Shown here: positions 53,144 through 63,041 of the stretch, one piece after another
Numbering within the stretch: the first letter of the stretch is position 1
Layout: every line of letters starts with the position of its first letter
Notes under the pieces: model-generated
Database searches by the model: none
What the model was told of the DNA's origin: nothing
The model's input: the letters and a program-made list of their open reading frames with translations, nothing else
NCBI RefSeq assembly: GCF_014863545.1
Contig: NZ_CP062260.1
Coordinates: forward strand, 4,853,501 to 4,917,500
Direction: 5' to 3'
DNA: 64,000 nucleotides
Origin: Paenibacillus sp. JNUCC32
GTDB taxonomy: Bacteria > Bacillota > Bacilli > Paenibacillales > Paenibacillaceae
Position numbers and translations under genes: made by a program

Positions 53144-53338
53144 GGAACGCCTACTTTCATTAAACGGATAATAAACATCGGCAAGGCATATGCGATCCGA
53201 ACGTATTCGACATGATGCTACAAGTTTAAGAGCTCGGCAGCAGAATTTGCAAGAAAAAACTGTTAATATGAATATCGTAGGATTTCAGGAAAAAATCAAG
53301 CGTTTTTGCATATCATTCTAATATTCGTTTGAATATCT

Positions 53339-53367
53339 TTGCTTATTACATGCAGTTGTGCTATAAT
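53339..53367 (+). promoter_or_regulatory. promoter of the leader RNA of the giant repeat gene
   Basis: TTGCTT (53339-53344), 17-nt spacer, TATAAT (53362-53367). Upstream, 53144-53338 is AT-rich with no gene. Confidence 0.78.
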
Positions 53368-53373
53368 AATTAA

Positions 53374-53686
53374 TTGTTACACGAAGTTTAACCCCGTAAG
53401 TTCCTCGAAACATGGTTATTTACATCTCTGTTGAAGTGCAAATTCCTATTTTATGACCCTAAAAGTATGAGTTTTATGGAACGGTTTTCTGATTCACACT
53501 GGAGCGGTCATCGGAGCCGCAAGGACGAAAGAGAGGCAGGGCTTTTGTCGTTTTAGAAGCAAAGATTCTTGAAGAAACTTCAAATACGGAACCGACTGTG
53601 CAGCCGTAAAGGCGCCAGGGGTTAAATTTTATAAGCGCTATTAAGCGCACAATGAAGGACTCGGCCTTTGCCGGGTCCTTTTTCCA
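53374..53686 (+). ncRNA. structured leader RNA with intrinsic terminator upstream of the giant gene
   Basis: About 310 nt from the predicted start point to a terminator, with no convincing open frame. It contains GC-rich, potentially folded segments (around 53500-53535 and 53590-53625) and a small AAGCGCTATTAAGCGCAC hairpin just before the terminator. It resembles a riboswitch or attenuator leader, but I could not match it to a class: guanine, SAM, glycine, c-di-GMP and T-box signatures were looked for and not found. Confidence 0.5.
53655..53683 (+). terminator. intrinsic terminator in the leader of the giant gene
   Basis: AAGGACTCGG / CCGGGTCCTT (one wobble) with a 6-nt loop, then TTTTT; 113 bases upstream of the TTG start. 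Confidence 0.85.
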
Positions 53687-53795
53687 TGGATGCGCCGCCA
53701 TTTCGATTCTTCGAATCCCAAAAGACCAGTGACAGCCGCCTAAACGGCTGCATATGATACCGGAGACGATCAGTATTCGGAAGGAGCGTGCAGTT

Positions 53796-56700
53796 TTGAA
53801 GAAAAAGAAAAAAAACTCGTCAACATCTTCTAACCAACCCTTCAGAGTTGACCCTAGTACCAGGGAACTCGACCTGTTGGGGCGGGGTAATGGACGCAGT
53901 CCTGAAAAAGAAAAAGAAAAAGAAACAGAAACAGTACAAGATAAAGAAGCCCGCATTCTTTCAACATTACCCCTCGCGGATCCGGAAGAGGATCTCATCG
54001 GCATTTTCGAATTAAGGCAGCAAGAAAGAGAAGAAGTCATCAAACCCGTAATATTAGACGAAGCTATTTCCGTATCAACAGAGGTTACTGCATTTTCTGA
54101 TGCCGTGACGGTAAATTCCGACTCCGCCGCGGCAGCAACTGACTCCACAGCATTATCTTCTACGGATTCCGTGACACTGTCTTCTGCAGATTCTTCCATG
54201 ACATTGTCTTCTGACGATTTGACGCTATCTTCCGATCCTCCTTCCCTGCCGAACACGGAAATCGAGCCGGAGCAGTTGATTCTTGAAAAGGAAATGCCAG
54301 AAATTAAAGGAGCATTTATATTTACAGAGGACATAGGTGAATATGCCATAACCGAGAACCGGATCGCCTCCAAGTCGATTACGGCTTCCAAGCTTGCTCG
54401 TGGAGCGGTCGGTCCCGAAGCGCTGCAAGACTATAGCGTTTCCAGCCTTCATCTTGCAGACGAAGCCGTGACCTCAAGCAAAATTGCTCCATTGTCGGTC
54501 ACGGGCGAGCATCTCATGGATGGAATCTTATCGACGCGCAAATTCAGGGACGGCTCGGTCAACGCAAGCAAAATCAAGGATGGCAGCATAACTACCCAAA
54601 AGCTGGCGGACCATGCCGTTGAAGGGAAGAAAATAGCCGACGGAGCTATTACAGCAAGGCACCTCGAGCAGCTGCTCGTATCGACGGAGCTGCTGGACGA
54701 CCAATCTGTCATTGGAGAAAAAATCGCATCAAGCGCCGTAGAAACCCGGCATATATCCAATGAGGCGATTCACACTTCCAAGCTTGCCGACAATGCCGTC
54801 ACGTCATCCAAAATCCGCGATGGCGCCATCACCGGAAACAAAATAGCGGATAGCGCCGTAGACGGCTCCCATATACAGCAGAAATCCATTAACAGCGACC
54901 ATATCGTCAGCAGGGCCGTGACATCGGAGCATATTGCCAAGGGAAGCATCGGCCCCGACCAAATTGCTGTTAGAGGCATTGGCGCCGACCATATTCAGAA
55001 TGGATCGCTGGGCGCCCGCCATCTGGAAGACGGTGCCATAGGGCCTGATCAGATTCAGCCTGGTTCCATCGGTCCCGAACAGATCGACGTCAGCGCCGTG
55101 TCCACCCGGCACTTGAGCGATTCCAGTATAACGAGCTCCAAACTTGCCGATCAGTCAGTCCATACAGCCAAACTGGTCGAGCAGGCTGTTACGGCCTCAA
55201 AAATTGCTGATCAGAGTGTTCTCCCGAGTAAGATTGCCAATGAAGCTGTACAAACCCGTCATTTGGCTAAAGGGGCCGTAGAATCATCCCAAATCGCTTC
55301 GGAGGCTGTTCAAGCCCGGCATCTCTCTCAAGATGCAGTGAAAGCAAAACATATCGCAATCGGCAGCATCTTACCACAGCACTTTGCTCCTGAAAGCGTG
55401 CTCGGTGCGGCAATCCATTCCAGAACGATTGGAGAGCAGCACATGGCGGACCGTTCCATCGCGAGACAGCATCTTCAGCGAGAATCGGTTGGGGAAGAAC
55501 AGCTTGCACCCGAAAGTGTAACGGGCAGCAAGCTGGCGTTGGGCTCGGTTGGCGGCAGCATCATTAGGCAGAGTGGCGTGACTTCCAGCAATATCGCAAG
55601 CCAATCCATTCTGCAGCAGCATCTGGCTGCGGACAGCGTCGGAGCACATGCCATACAAGACGGGGCGATCCAATCATCGCATTTGACCAACGGCTCGGTT
55701 GCCAGCTGCCATTTACAGACCGAGAGCGTAGGAACAGAAGCGCTTGGACGCGGAGCGGTAACGAGCGACAAAATTGCCGAAGGCAGCGTAATCGAATCTT
55801 CCATCGGCGAAGGGGTTATTGCACCTCGGCATCTGGCAGACCATGCTGTAACGTCCCTGAAACTGTCACCGGAAAGCGTGTCGACCGACAAGCTGGTGGA
55901 TCTTTCCGTTACGTCGTCCAAACTTGCCGAAGGCAGCATCACTGGTGACAAAATAGCATCCCAAGCCATTCGTTCCACCCACCTGTCAACCCATTCCGTC
56001 GCCAAGGAAGCCATTCAGAATGGAGCCGTTACCTCAGACAAAATTGCCCAGCAGTCGGTTGAGGGAGTGCATCTTGGACTGGAATCCATCTTGGGCAAAC
56101 ATATCACCCAAGAAGCAATCCACGGCTACCATTTGAAAAAGAAATCCATCACGCTAAACCATTTGGCTGACGAGAGCCGATCGCCCGATATGCTGTTTGC
56201 CGACGGAAGCATTCCAGGAGCGAAGCTTGAATCGCAATCGATTACGGAAGACCACCTTACCCCTTCATCTGTGTCGGGGACCGTATTGAAAACAAACGCC
56301 GTTAGCGGAGAAAAAATCAAACCGCTCTCCATCTCGGCAGTGCATCTGCAAGAAGCGAGCGTCCTTTCGGACCATCTTGGTTTGGAAGTGGTCAAATCAC
56401 AGCATATTGAGGATATCGCTGTAACCGATCGGCATATTGCGTCAGGCTCGATCAGCGCAAAGCATATCCGGAACGAAAGCATTGAATCGTCGCACATCGA
56501 GAACGGTGCCGTTCTTTCCGAGCATATTGCCGGAGAATCGATCCATGGAAACCATCTCAGTGAAGGGGCTGTGGCATCCAAGCATATAGAATTATTCTCT
56601 ATTCAAAGTCACCATCTCGCCCCTTACTCCGTCAACATGGCCCATCTGGCGGATCAGTCTGTCGGCCATGTCCACTTGCAACCGGATAGTGTGGGAGTCG

Positions 56701-59700
56701 ATCAGCTGCAGCCTGGGTCCGTCAAATCAAGACAATTGGCAGAAGGTGCCGTGCTTCCCCATCATTTGCAGACGCACAGCATCACCACGAAGCATATTGA
56801 AGCCGGTGCGATTACAACGGAGCTTATTCAGGATCACGGGGTTACGGGAGCAAAAATTGCTCATGGAACGATCACCGGCTCAAACATTGCGGCAGGTTCT
56901 CTGAACGGCTCGAAAATAGCGGAGGGCTCTATTGAAAGCCGGCATCTCGGTCCGGACGCCTTTGATAACTTCAACCTGGCTAACGGCTCCGTTACGGGGA
57001 GCCAAATCGCCAAGGAAACCATCACGGGTGCGAACATTGCGGCTGGTGCTTTGAACGGGTCCCAGATTGCCAAGGGCTCTATCGAAAGCAAGCACCTCGC
57101 TCCGGACGCTTTTGATAACTTCACTTTAGCCGAAAACTCTGTAACAGGAAGTCAAATTGCTGGGGGAACCATCACCGGCGCGAACATCGCCGACGGCTCC
57201 TTAGACGGATCGCAGATTGCCGAAGGCTCCATCGAGAGCAAGCACCTCGCACCGGATGCTTTCGACAACTTCACCTTAGGAAAGGGCTCTGTTACGGGAA
57301 GTCAGATTGCTGAAGGTACCATCACGGGCGCGAACGTCGCCGATGGGTCCCTGAAAGGTTCGAAGATCGCCGAAGGCTCCATTGAAAGCCGCCACCTCGG
57401 TCCGGACGCTTTTGATAACTTCACCCTGGCCGGCGGATCTGTATCCGGAAGGCAAATCGCTAAGGGAACCATCACGGGGGCGAACGTCGCCGACGGCTCC
57501 TTGAACGGGGCGCAGATTGCCGAGGGATCCATCGAATGCAAGCACCTTGCACCGAATGCTTTTGACAACTTCACCTTAGACGAGGGCTCTGTTACGGGAA
57601 ATCAAATCGCTGAGGGAACCATCACCGGAGCGAACGTCGCCGACGGCTCTTTGAACGGGGCGCAGATTGCCGAGGGCTCCATCGAAAGCAAGCACCTTGG
57701 ACCCGACGCTTTTGCTAACTTCACCCTGGCCGGCGGATCTGTATCCGGAAGACAAATCGCTAAGGGAACCATCACTGGCGCGAACGTAGCCGACGGCTCA
57801 CTGAACGGGGAGCAGATTGCCGAGGGATCCATTGAGAGCAAACACCTCGCACCGGATGCCTTTGATAACTTTACTCTGGCCGAGGGCTCCGTTTCAGGAA
57901 GCCAGATCGCTGAAGGGACTATCACCGGCGCGAACGTGGCCGAGGGATCCTTGAACGGTTCCCTGATTGCAGAAGGTTCCATTGAGAGTAAACACCTCGC
58001 ACCGGATGCCTTTGATAACTTTACTCTGGCTGACGGCTCTGTTATAGGAAGCCAGATCGCTGAAGGGACCATCACCGGCGCAAACGTGGCCGAGGGATCT
58101 TTGAACGGTTCCCTGATTGCAGAGGGTTCCATCGAGAGTAAACACCTCGCACCGGATGCTTTTGACGACTTCACCCTGGCTGACGGCTCTGTTACCGGAA
58201 GCCAGATCGCTGAAGGTACTATCACTGGCGCGAACGTGGCCGAGGGATCTTTGAACGGTTCCTTGATCGCCGAAGGATCCATTGAGAGCAAACACCTTGC
58301 ACCGGATGCTTTTGACGACTTCACCCTGGCTGACGGCTCTGTTACCGGAAGCCAGATCGCTGAAGGTACTATCACTGGCGCGAACGTGGCCAAGGGATCT
58401 TTGAACGGTTCCTTGATCGCCGAGGGATCCATTGAGAGCAAACACCTTGCACCGGATGCTTTTGACGACTTCACCCTGGCTGACGGCTCTGTTACCGGAA
58501 GCCAGATCGCTGAAGGTACTATCACTGGCGCGAACGTGGCCGAGGGATCTTTGAACGGTTCCCAGATTGCAGAGGGCTCCATCGAGAGCCGGCACTTTGG
58601 ACCGGATGCCTTTGATAACTTCACCCTGGCTGACGGCTCTATTACCGGAAGCCAGATCGCTGAAGGTACTATCACCGGCGCGAACGTGGCCGAGGGGTCC
58701 TTGTACGGCTCACAAATCGCCGAGGGCTCCATCGAGAGCCGGCACCTTGGACCGGATGCCTTTGATAACTTCACCCTGGCTGACGGCTCTATTACCGGAA
58801 GCCAAATTGCTGAAGGGACTATCACCGGCGCGAACGTGGCCGAGGGGTCCTTGTACGGCTCCCAGATCGCCGAAGGTTCCATCGAGAGCCGGCACCTTGG
58901 ACCGGATGCTTTTGATAACTTCACCTTGGCCGAGGGGTCTGTTACAGGAAGCCAAATTGCTGAAGGCACTATCACTGGCGCGAACGTGGCCGAGGGATCC
59001 TTGAACGGTTCCCTGATTGCAGAGGGTTCCATCGAGAGTAAACACCTCGCACCGGATGCCTTTGACGACTTCATTCTGCCCGAGGGCTCTGTTTCAGGAA
59101 GCCAGATCGCTGAAGGGACTATCACCGGCGCGAACGTGGCCGAGGGATCCTTGAACGGTTCCCTGATTGCAGAAGGTTCCATTGAGAGTAAACACCTCGC
59201 ACCGGATGCCTTTGATAACTTCACCTTGGCTGACGGCTCTGTTACCGGAAGCCAAATTGCTGAAGGTACTATCACTGGCGCGAACGTGGCCGAGGGGTCC
59301 TTGAACGGCTCCCAGATTGCAGAGGGCTCCATCGAGAGCCGGCACCTTGGACCGGATGCCTTTGATAACTTCACCCTGGCTGAGGGGTCCATTGAGAGCA
59401 AACACCTCGCACCCGATGCCTTTGACAACTTCACCCTGGCTGACGGCTCTGTTACAGGAAGCCAGATCGCTGAAGGTACTATCACTGGCGCGAATGTGGC
59501 CAACGGGTCCTTGAACGGCTCACAAATCGCCGAGGGATCCATCGAGAGCCGACACCTTGGACCGGATGCCTTTGATAACTTCACCCTGGCCGAAGGTTCC
59601 ATTGAGAGCAAACATCTCGCACCCGATGCCTTTGACAACTTCACCCTGGCCGATGGTTCAGTAACAGGAAGCCAAATTGCTGAAGGGACTATCACTGGCG

Positions 59701-61106
59701 CGAACGTGGCCAACGGGTCCTTGAACGGCTCACAAATCGCCGAGGGATCCATCGAGAGCCGACACCTTGGACCGGATGCCTTTGATAACTTCACCCTGGC
59801 CGAAGGTTCCATTGAGAGCAAACATCTCGCACCCGATGCCTTTGACAACTTCACCCTGGCCGATGGTTCAGTAACAGGAAGCCAAATTGCTGAAGGGACT
59901 ATCACTGGCGCGAACGTGGCCGACGGGTCCTTGAATGGTTCCCTAATCGCCGAAGGTTCCATCGAGAGTAAACACCTTGGACCGGATGCTTTTGATAACT
60001 TCACCTTGGCCGAGGGGTCCATTGAGAGCAAACATCTCGCTCCGGGTGCCTTTGACAACTTTACCCTGGCTGACGGTTCTGTTACAGGAAGCCAGATCGC
60101 TGAAGGGACTATCACTGGCGCGAACGTGGCCGAGGGATCTTTGAACGGTTCTCTGATCGCCGAGGGATCCATTGAGAGTAAACACCTTGGACCGGATGCT
60201 TTTGATAACTTCACCTTGGCCGAAGGTTCCATTGAGAGCAAACATCTCGCACCGGATGCCTTTGATAACTTTACCCTGGCTGACGGTTCTGTTACAGGAA
60301 GCCAAATCGCTGAAGGCACTATCACTGGCGCGAACGTGGCCGAGGGATCCATCGAGAGCCGGCACCTTGGTCCGAATGCCTTTGATAACTTCACCTTGGC
60401 CGAGGGGTCCATTGAGAGCAAACATCTCGCTCCGGGTGCCTTTGATAACTTTACCCTGGCTGACGGCTCTGTTACAGGAAGCCAAATCGCTGAAGGGACT
60501 ATCACTGGCGCGAACGTGGCCGAGGGATCTTTGAACGGTTCCCTGATCGCCGAAGGTTCCATTGAGAGTAAACACCTTGGACCGGATGCTTTTGATAACT
60601 TCACCTTGGCCGAGGGATCTGTTACCGGAAACCAAATCGCTGACGGGACCATCGAGAGAAGACATCTTAGACCGGACGCTTTTGATACCTTTACACTCGC
60701 TGACGGCAGCATTGACGGCGACAAATTAGGCAAGTCGGCTGTCGCTAGCGTTCATATTTCCGACGGGGCTGTAACCGGCCAGCAATTGGCTGAATCAGCA
60801 GTCACTGCACAGCATCTGGCCTTCACGCCGGTGCGCAGCTCAAGCGGGAAGCCGAAACTTCAGCAATTTGGAATGACCCCCTTTGTATTGACAGGGGCCG
60901 GCACTCAGACCGAGGTGACCGTCCTATTCGATGAACCTTATGCCGGCATTAACTATGTTATCGTGGGGATGAGCAACAATCCTGGCTTCCAGATCTCACT
61001 GAAATCCCAGCGCGAGGATGCAGCAGTTCTGGAAGTGATCCGCCAGCCGAATTGCAGCCTTTCCTACGGCTTCGTGTCCTGGATTGCCCTTGGCCCTTCA
61101 CTGTAA
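53796..61106 (+). CDS. giant decapeptide-repeat fibre-like protein
   Basis: About 2,436 residues. A Lys-rich start (KKKKKNSSTSSN), with no signal peptide, leads into a charged region to about residue 180. Decapeptide repeats of the type SITSSKLADG then run to about residue 2330. The first third is diverse; from about 56,870 the repeats form 50-residue super-units such as GSVTGSQIAEGTITGANV followed by GSLNGS, GSIESKHL and APDAFDNFTLAD, in about 30 copies, later alternating with 20-residue units. The last 85 residues are a non-repeated domain ending SYGFVSWIALGPSL, a possible tip. Start TTG at 53796 (AAGGAG 9 bases upstream) is preferred to the ATG at 53754. Likely an extended beta-structured fibre; location unknown. 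Confidence 0.85.
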   Translation: MKKKKKNSSTSSNQPFRVDPSTRELDLLGRGNGRSPEKEKEKETETVQDKEARILSTLPLADPEEDLIGIFELRQQEREEVIKPVILDEAISVSTEVTAFSDAVTVNSDSAAAATDSTALSSTDSVTLSSADSSMTLSSDDLTLSSDPPSLPNTEIEPEQLILEKEMPEIKGAFIFTEDIGEYAITENRIASKSITASKLARGAVGPEALQDYSVSSLHLADEAVTSSKIAPLSVTGEHLMDGILSTRKFRDGSVNASKIKDGSITTQKLADHAVEGKKIADGAITARHLEQLLVSTELLDDQSVIGEKIASSAVETRHISNEAIHTSKLADNAVTSSKIRDGAITGNKIADSAVDGSHIQQKSINSDHIVSRAVTSEHIAKGSIGPDQIAVRGIGADHIQNGSLGARHLEDGAIGPDQIQPGSIGPEQIDVSAVSTRHLSDSSITSSKLADQSVHTAKLVEQAVTASKIADQSVLPSKIANEAVQTRHLAKGAVESSQIASEAVQARHLSQDAVKAKHIAIGSILPQHFAPESVLGAAIHSRTIGEQHMADRSIARQHLQRESVGEEQLAPESVTGSKLALGSVGGSIIRQSGVTSSNIASQSILQQHLAADSVGAHAIQDGAIQSSHLTNGSVASCHLQTESVGTEALGRGAVTSDKIAEGSVIESSIGEGVIAPRHLADHAVTSLKLSPESVSTDKLVDLSVTSSKLAEGSITGDKIASQAIRSTHLSTHSVAKEAIQNGAVTSDKIAQQSVEGVHLGLESILGKHITQEAIHGYHLKKKSITLNHLADESRSPDMLFADGSIPGAKLESQSITEDHLTPSSVSGTVLKTNAVSGEKIKPLSISAVHLQEASVLSDHLGLEVVKSQHIEDIAVTDRHIASGSISAKHIRNESIESSHIENGAVLSEHIAGESIHGNHLSEGAVASKHIELFSIQSHHLAPYSVNMAHLADQSVGHVHLQPDSVGVDQLQPGSVKSRQLAEGAVLPHHLQTHSITTKHIEAGAITTELIQDHGVTGAKIAHGTITGSNIAAGSLNGSKIAEGSIESRHLGPDAFDNFNLANGSVTGSQIAKETITGANIAAGALNGSQIAKGSIESKHLAPDAFDNFTLAENSVTGSQIAGGTITGANIADGSLDGSQIAEGSIESKHLAPDAFDNFTLGKGSVTGSQIAEGTITGANVADGSLKGSKIAEGSIESRHLGPDAFDNFTLAGGSVSGRQIAKGTITGANVADGSLNGAQIAEGSIECKHLAPNAFDNFTLDEGSVTGNQIAEGTITGANVADGSLNGAQIAEGSIESKHLGPDAFANFTLAGGSVSGRQIAKGTITGANVADGSLNGEQIAEGSIESKHLAPDAFDNFTLAEGSVSGSQIAEGTITGANVAEGSLNGSLIAEGSIESKHLAPDAFDNFTLADGSVIGSQIAEGTITGANVAEGSLNGSLIAEGSIESKHLAPDAFDDFTLADGSVTGSQIAEGTITGANVAEGSLNGSLIAEGSIESKHLAPDAFDDFTLADGSVTGSQIAEGTITGANVAKGSLNGSLIAEGSIESKHLAPDAFDDFTLADGSVTGSQIAEGTITGANVAEGSLNGSQIAEGSIESRHFGPDAFDNFTLADGSITGSQIAEGTITGANVAEGSLYGSQIAEGSIESRHLGPDAFDNFTLADGSITGSQIAEGTITGANVAEGSLYGSQIAEGSIESRHLGPDAFDNFTLAEGSVTGSQIAEGTITGANVAEGSLNGSLIAEGSIESKHLAPDAFDDFILPEGSVSGSQIAEGTITGANVAEGSLNGSLIAEGSIESKHLAPDAFDNFTLADGSVTGSQIAEGTITGANVAEGSLNGSQIAEGSIESRHLGPDAFDNFTLAEGSIESKHLAPDAFDNFTLADGSVTGSQIAEGTITGANVANGSLNGSQIAEGSIESRHLGPDAFDNFTLAEGSIESKHLAPDAFDNFTLADGSVTGSQIAEGTITGANVANGSLNGSQIAEGSIESRHLGPDAFDNFTLAEGSIESKHLAPDAFDNFTLADGSVTGSQIAEGTITGANVADGSLNGSLIAEGSIESKHLGPDAFDNFTLAEGSIESKHLAPGAFDNFTLADGSVTGSQIAEGTITGANVAEGSLNGSLIAEGSIESKHLGPDAFDNFTLAEGSIESKHLAPDAFDNFTLADGSVTGSQIAEGTITGANVAEGSIESRHLGPNAFDNFTLAEGSIESKHLAPGAFDNFTLADGSVTGSQIAEGTITGANVAEGSLNGSLIAEGSIESKHLGPDAFDNFTLAEGSVTGNQIADGTIERRHLRPDAFDTFTLADGSIDGDKLGKSAVASVHISDGAVTGQQLAESAVTAQHLAFTPVRSSSGKPKLQQFGMTPFVLTGAGTQTEVTVLFDEPYAGINYVIVGMSNNPGFQISLKSQREDAAVLEVIRQPNCSLSYGFVSWIALGPSL
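56868..60690 (+). repeat. 150-bp and 210-bp coding super-repeats
   Basis: Within the giant gene, successive 150-bp units (50 codons) recur; for example 57841, 57991 and 58141 begin alike. From about 59340 the period becomes 210 bp (50 + 20 codons), and the blocks near 59521 and 59731 are practically identical. The similarity is at DNA level, which points to recent tandem duplication by unequal exchange. Confidence 0.9.
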
Positions 61107-61124
61107 CCAGAATATCAAGCCCAA

Positions 61125-61158
61125 AAACGGCTCTCCTATAGCGATAGGAGAGCCGTTT
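61125..61158 (+). terminator. intrinsic terminator of the giant repeat gene
   Basis: Perfect 15-bp arms AAACGGCTCTCCTAT / ATAGGAGAGCCGTTT with a 4-nt loop; short T-tail. Confidence 0.85.
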
Positions 61159-61330
61159 ACACGTTATTCATGCCATCGTCATTCTAATGAATCGCATACT
61201 CTACCAGCCTATGTTTCCGAAGGAAAAGGGCGTGGATTGTTTCAAATACGGCTTACGAAATTAAAGCCTTGCATAAGGATATGGATGAAACGCCTGTTCA
61301 TAACGCGAGTCCCCGTAGTATTCAAAATAA

Positions 61331-61357
61331 AAAAGACGAGCTTAACGCTCGCCTTTT
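61331..61357 (-). terminator. intrinsic terminator of the MFS gene
   Basis: GGCGAGC / GCTCGTC (one mismatch) flanked by A/T runs; followed on the minus strand by TTTTTTATTTTG. The rest of 61107-61397 shows no gene. Confidence 0.78.
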
Positions 61358-61397
61358 TTATTTTCGAAATTGTCTGCATGTATGAAACTTGCAGTCA

Positions 61398-62681
61398 TCA
61401 AGTCCGGCGGGAGGATGAACCTATATGCCAATTATACCGCGCGTCCTCCTCCTTGTGCTGCGCTTCCCCTGCCCCCGGCCACCTCGTTCGTATGATTGCA
61501 GCGTAACAGCCCGAGATGAACAACACCGCAGCTGCAATGATATACGTAGTCCGGACGCCGTATTCGTCGGTGATGAACCCGAACAGCAGCGTGGATAGGC
61601 CAAATACCAGCGAAACCATCGCGCTTTGAGCCGCGTACACCTTCGGCAACAGATGAACGGATACGCTTCGCTGCAGAGTGGTCTGCAGCGAGACGGATTT
61701 CAGCTGTTCAAAAACGCCGAAGCCTGCCGAGAACATAAGGGCCAGCCAAGGCACCGAGGTCAATCCAAAACCTAGCGTCATCAGACTGATGCCGAAGGAA
61801 GAGCAGATGACGAACTTGCGAATATTGCGGTCGATCAGCCCCCCGCCTCTCATTCCGAACAGTCCGCCCAGCATGAGTCCCAGGAAAAAGCTTGCGTTGA
61901 TATATCCCCACCACGCCTCCTCCCTGTGGAGCACATCAGCCACGTAAACGTAGATGATCGCTGCGATCCAGATCACGCCTGCCATCGTCTCCAATACATA
62001 AATCACATGAATCGCCCGAAGGGAAGGCTGCTTCCAAATGAGTGCCCAGCCTTCTTGAATGGAGCGCCCTTTCGAAACGCGCGTCTTCTCTTTCGGTTCC
62101 GGGGCGGCTTCATGCCGATCCTCTATAAGTTTCATGAAGACTGCCGCTGCCAGGGACAGCGCAAAGGTCAGTCCTATCACGCTGCTTCCGCCCAAGACTG
62201 CGACCAGCAGTCCCCCAACCGCCCAGCCTCCCAGTTGGATCATCTGATCCACGATGGCAACAAAGCTGTTCGCTTTCGTTAACTCGGCGGCATCCACCAG
62301 ACGCGGCAGCATGGCATGGCTGGCAGGTGCAGCCCAGCCATCGAGCAAGGAGATGAGAAATACGAATCCGAGAATCGCATAAACCGTCGCCTCCTGCTCT
62401 CCCAGTGCATAGCAGGTTACCATCAACAGGAACAGCACGGCCGTTTTTCCGATCTGAGACGAAACAAGCAGCGACTTGAGGCTGTACTTGTCCATTAAAA
62501 CGGGCGCAAAGCTCCCGCTGATAAACCGGGCCGTCGTCGTAACGAAAGGGATCATGGCCATCAACATGGCAGATCCCGTAATCCCATGGATCATAGTCAT
62601 CAGGCCGACAATGTAAAATAAATCGCCGCTATTGGCGAGCGCCTGGCCTATCCAGAGATATCGAAAGGATTTCCGTTTCAT
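61398..62681 (-). CDS. MFS transporter, MFS_3-like
   Basis: A 427-residue carrier with 11-12 membrane helices. The beginning FRYLWIGQALANSGDLFYIVGLMT is typical of the MFS group that includes enterobactin-exporter-like and macrolide-efflux-like carriers; the loop LPRLVDAAELTKANSF is the central motif. The substrate is unknown; drug or siderophore efflux are possibilities. Start ATG at 62681 with only a weak ribosome site. Confidence 0.87.
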   Translation of the reverse strand: MKRKSFRYLWIGQALANSGDLFYIVGLMTMIHGITGSAMLMAMIPFVTTTARFISGSFAPVLMDKYSLKSLLVSSQIGKTAVLFLLMVTCYALGEQEATVYAILGFVFLISLLDGWAAPASHAMLPRLVDAAELTKANSFVAIVDQMIQLGGWAVGGLLVAVLGGSSVIGLTFALSLAAAVFMKLIEDRHEAAPEPKEKTRVSKGRSIQEGWALIWKQPSLRAIHVIYVLETMAGVIWIAAIIYVYVADVLHREEAWWGYINASFFLGLMLGGLFGMRGGGLIDRNIRKFVICSSFGISLMTLGFGLTSVPWLALMFSAGFGVFEQLKSVSLQTTLQRSVSVHLLPKVYAAQSAMVSLVFGLSTLLFGFITDEYGVRTTYIIAAAVLFISGCYAAIIRTRWPGAGEAQHKEEDARYNWHIGSSSRRT

Positions 62682-62945
62682 CTTTCTACCCCAATTCTGT
62701 ATTTAGTTGTGCGGGTTGGGTAGAAAAACCTACATATTCTGGCCTCCGTTCATTTCATATGACTCATATAGTAACATCCTTCATGTCTTCTGTTAAGCTG
62801 CTCGGTATTTTTCAATCCCTCCTCATTTCAGCCTTGGATTCGCACAAACGGCGTAACCGGCCTGGTATATCCCTCCATTCGTCTATTTTTTATCCCGGAC
62901 TAAAACTATTTGGCCCTCTCCACGGTCTAATGATCAGTCAAGCGC

Positions 62946-62961
62946 ACTCAAGTACTTGAGT
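62946..62961. promoter_or_regulatory. perfect 16-bp palindrome ACTCAAGTACTTGAGT
   Basis: It lies in the 360-bp gap between the divergent MFS and sigma factor genes. It could be an operator for a dimeric regulator; no candidate regulator gene is adjacent. Nothing else is supported in 62682-63041. Confidence 0.4.
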
Positions 62962-63041
62962 TGATCCCATCAATCCGGCCAATGAATGAACAGATCAACG
63001 AATTCGTGCCATGACATGTATACTAGTGCTAGTAGTTAGGA

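Noticed and set aside
53374..53690. Known riboswitch (c-di-GMP, glycine, SAM, cobalamin, T-box) in the leader of the giant gene
   Set aside because: None of the conserved cores of these classes could be found by eye, so it is reported only as an unassigned structured leader.
53474..54391. 305-residue open frame antisense to the leader and 5' end of the giant gene
   Set aside because: Ser-rich composition comes from complementing the sense repeats and low-complexity region; no ribosome site or family resemblance, and it would run across the leader terminator.
57602..60733. 1043-residue open frame antisense to the giant repeat gene
   Set aside because: It exists only because the same repeated codons contain no stop in this antisense frame; it has no ribosome site and mirrors the repeat period.
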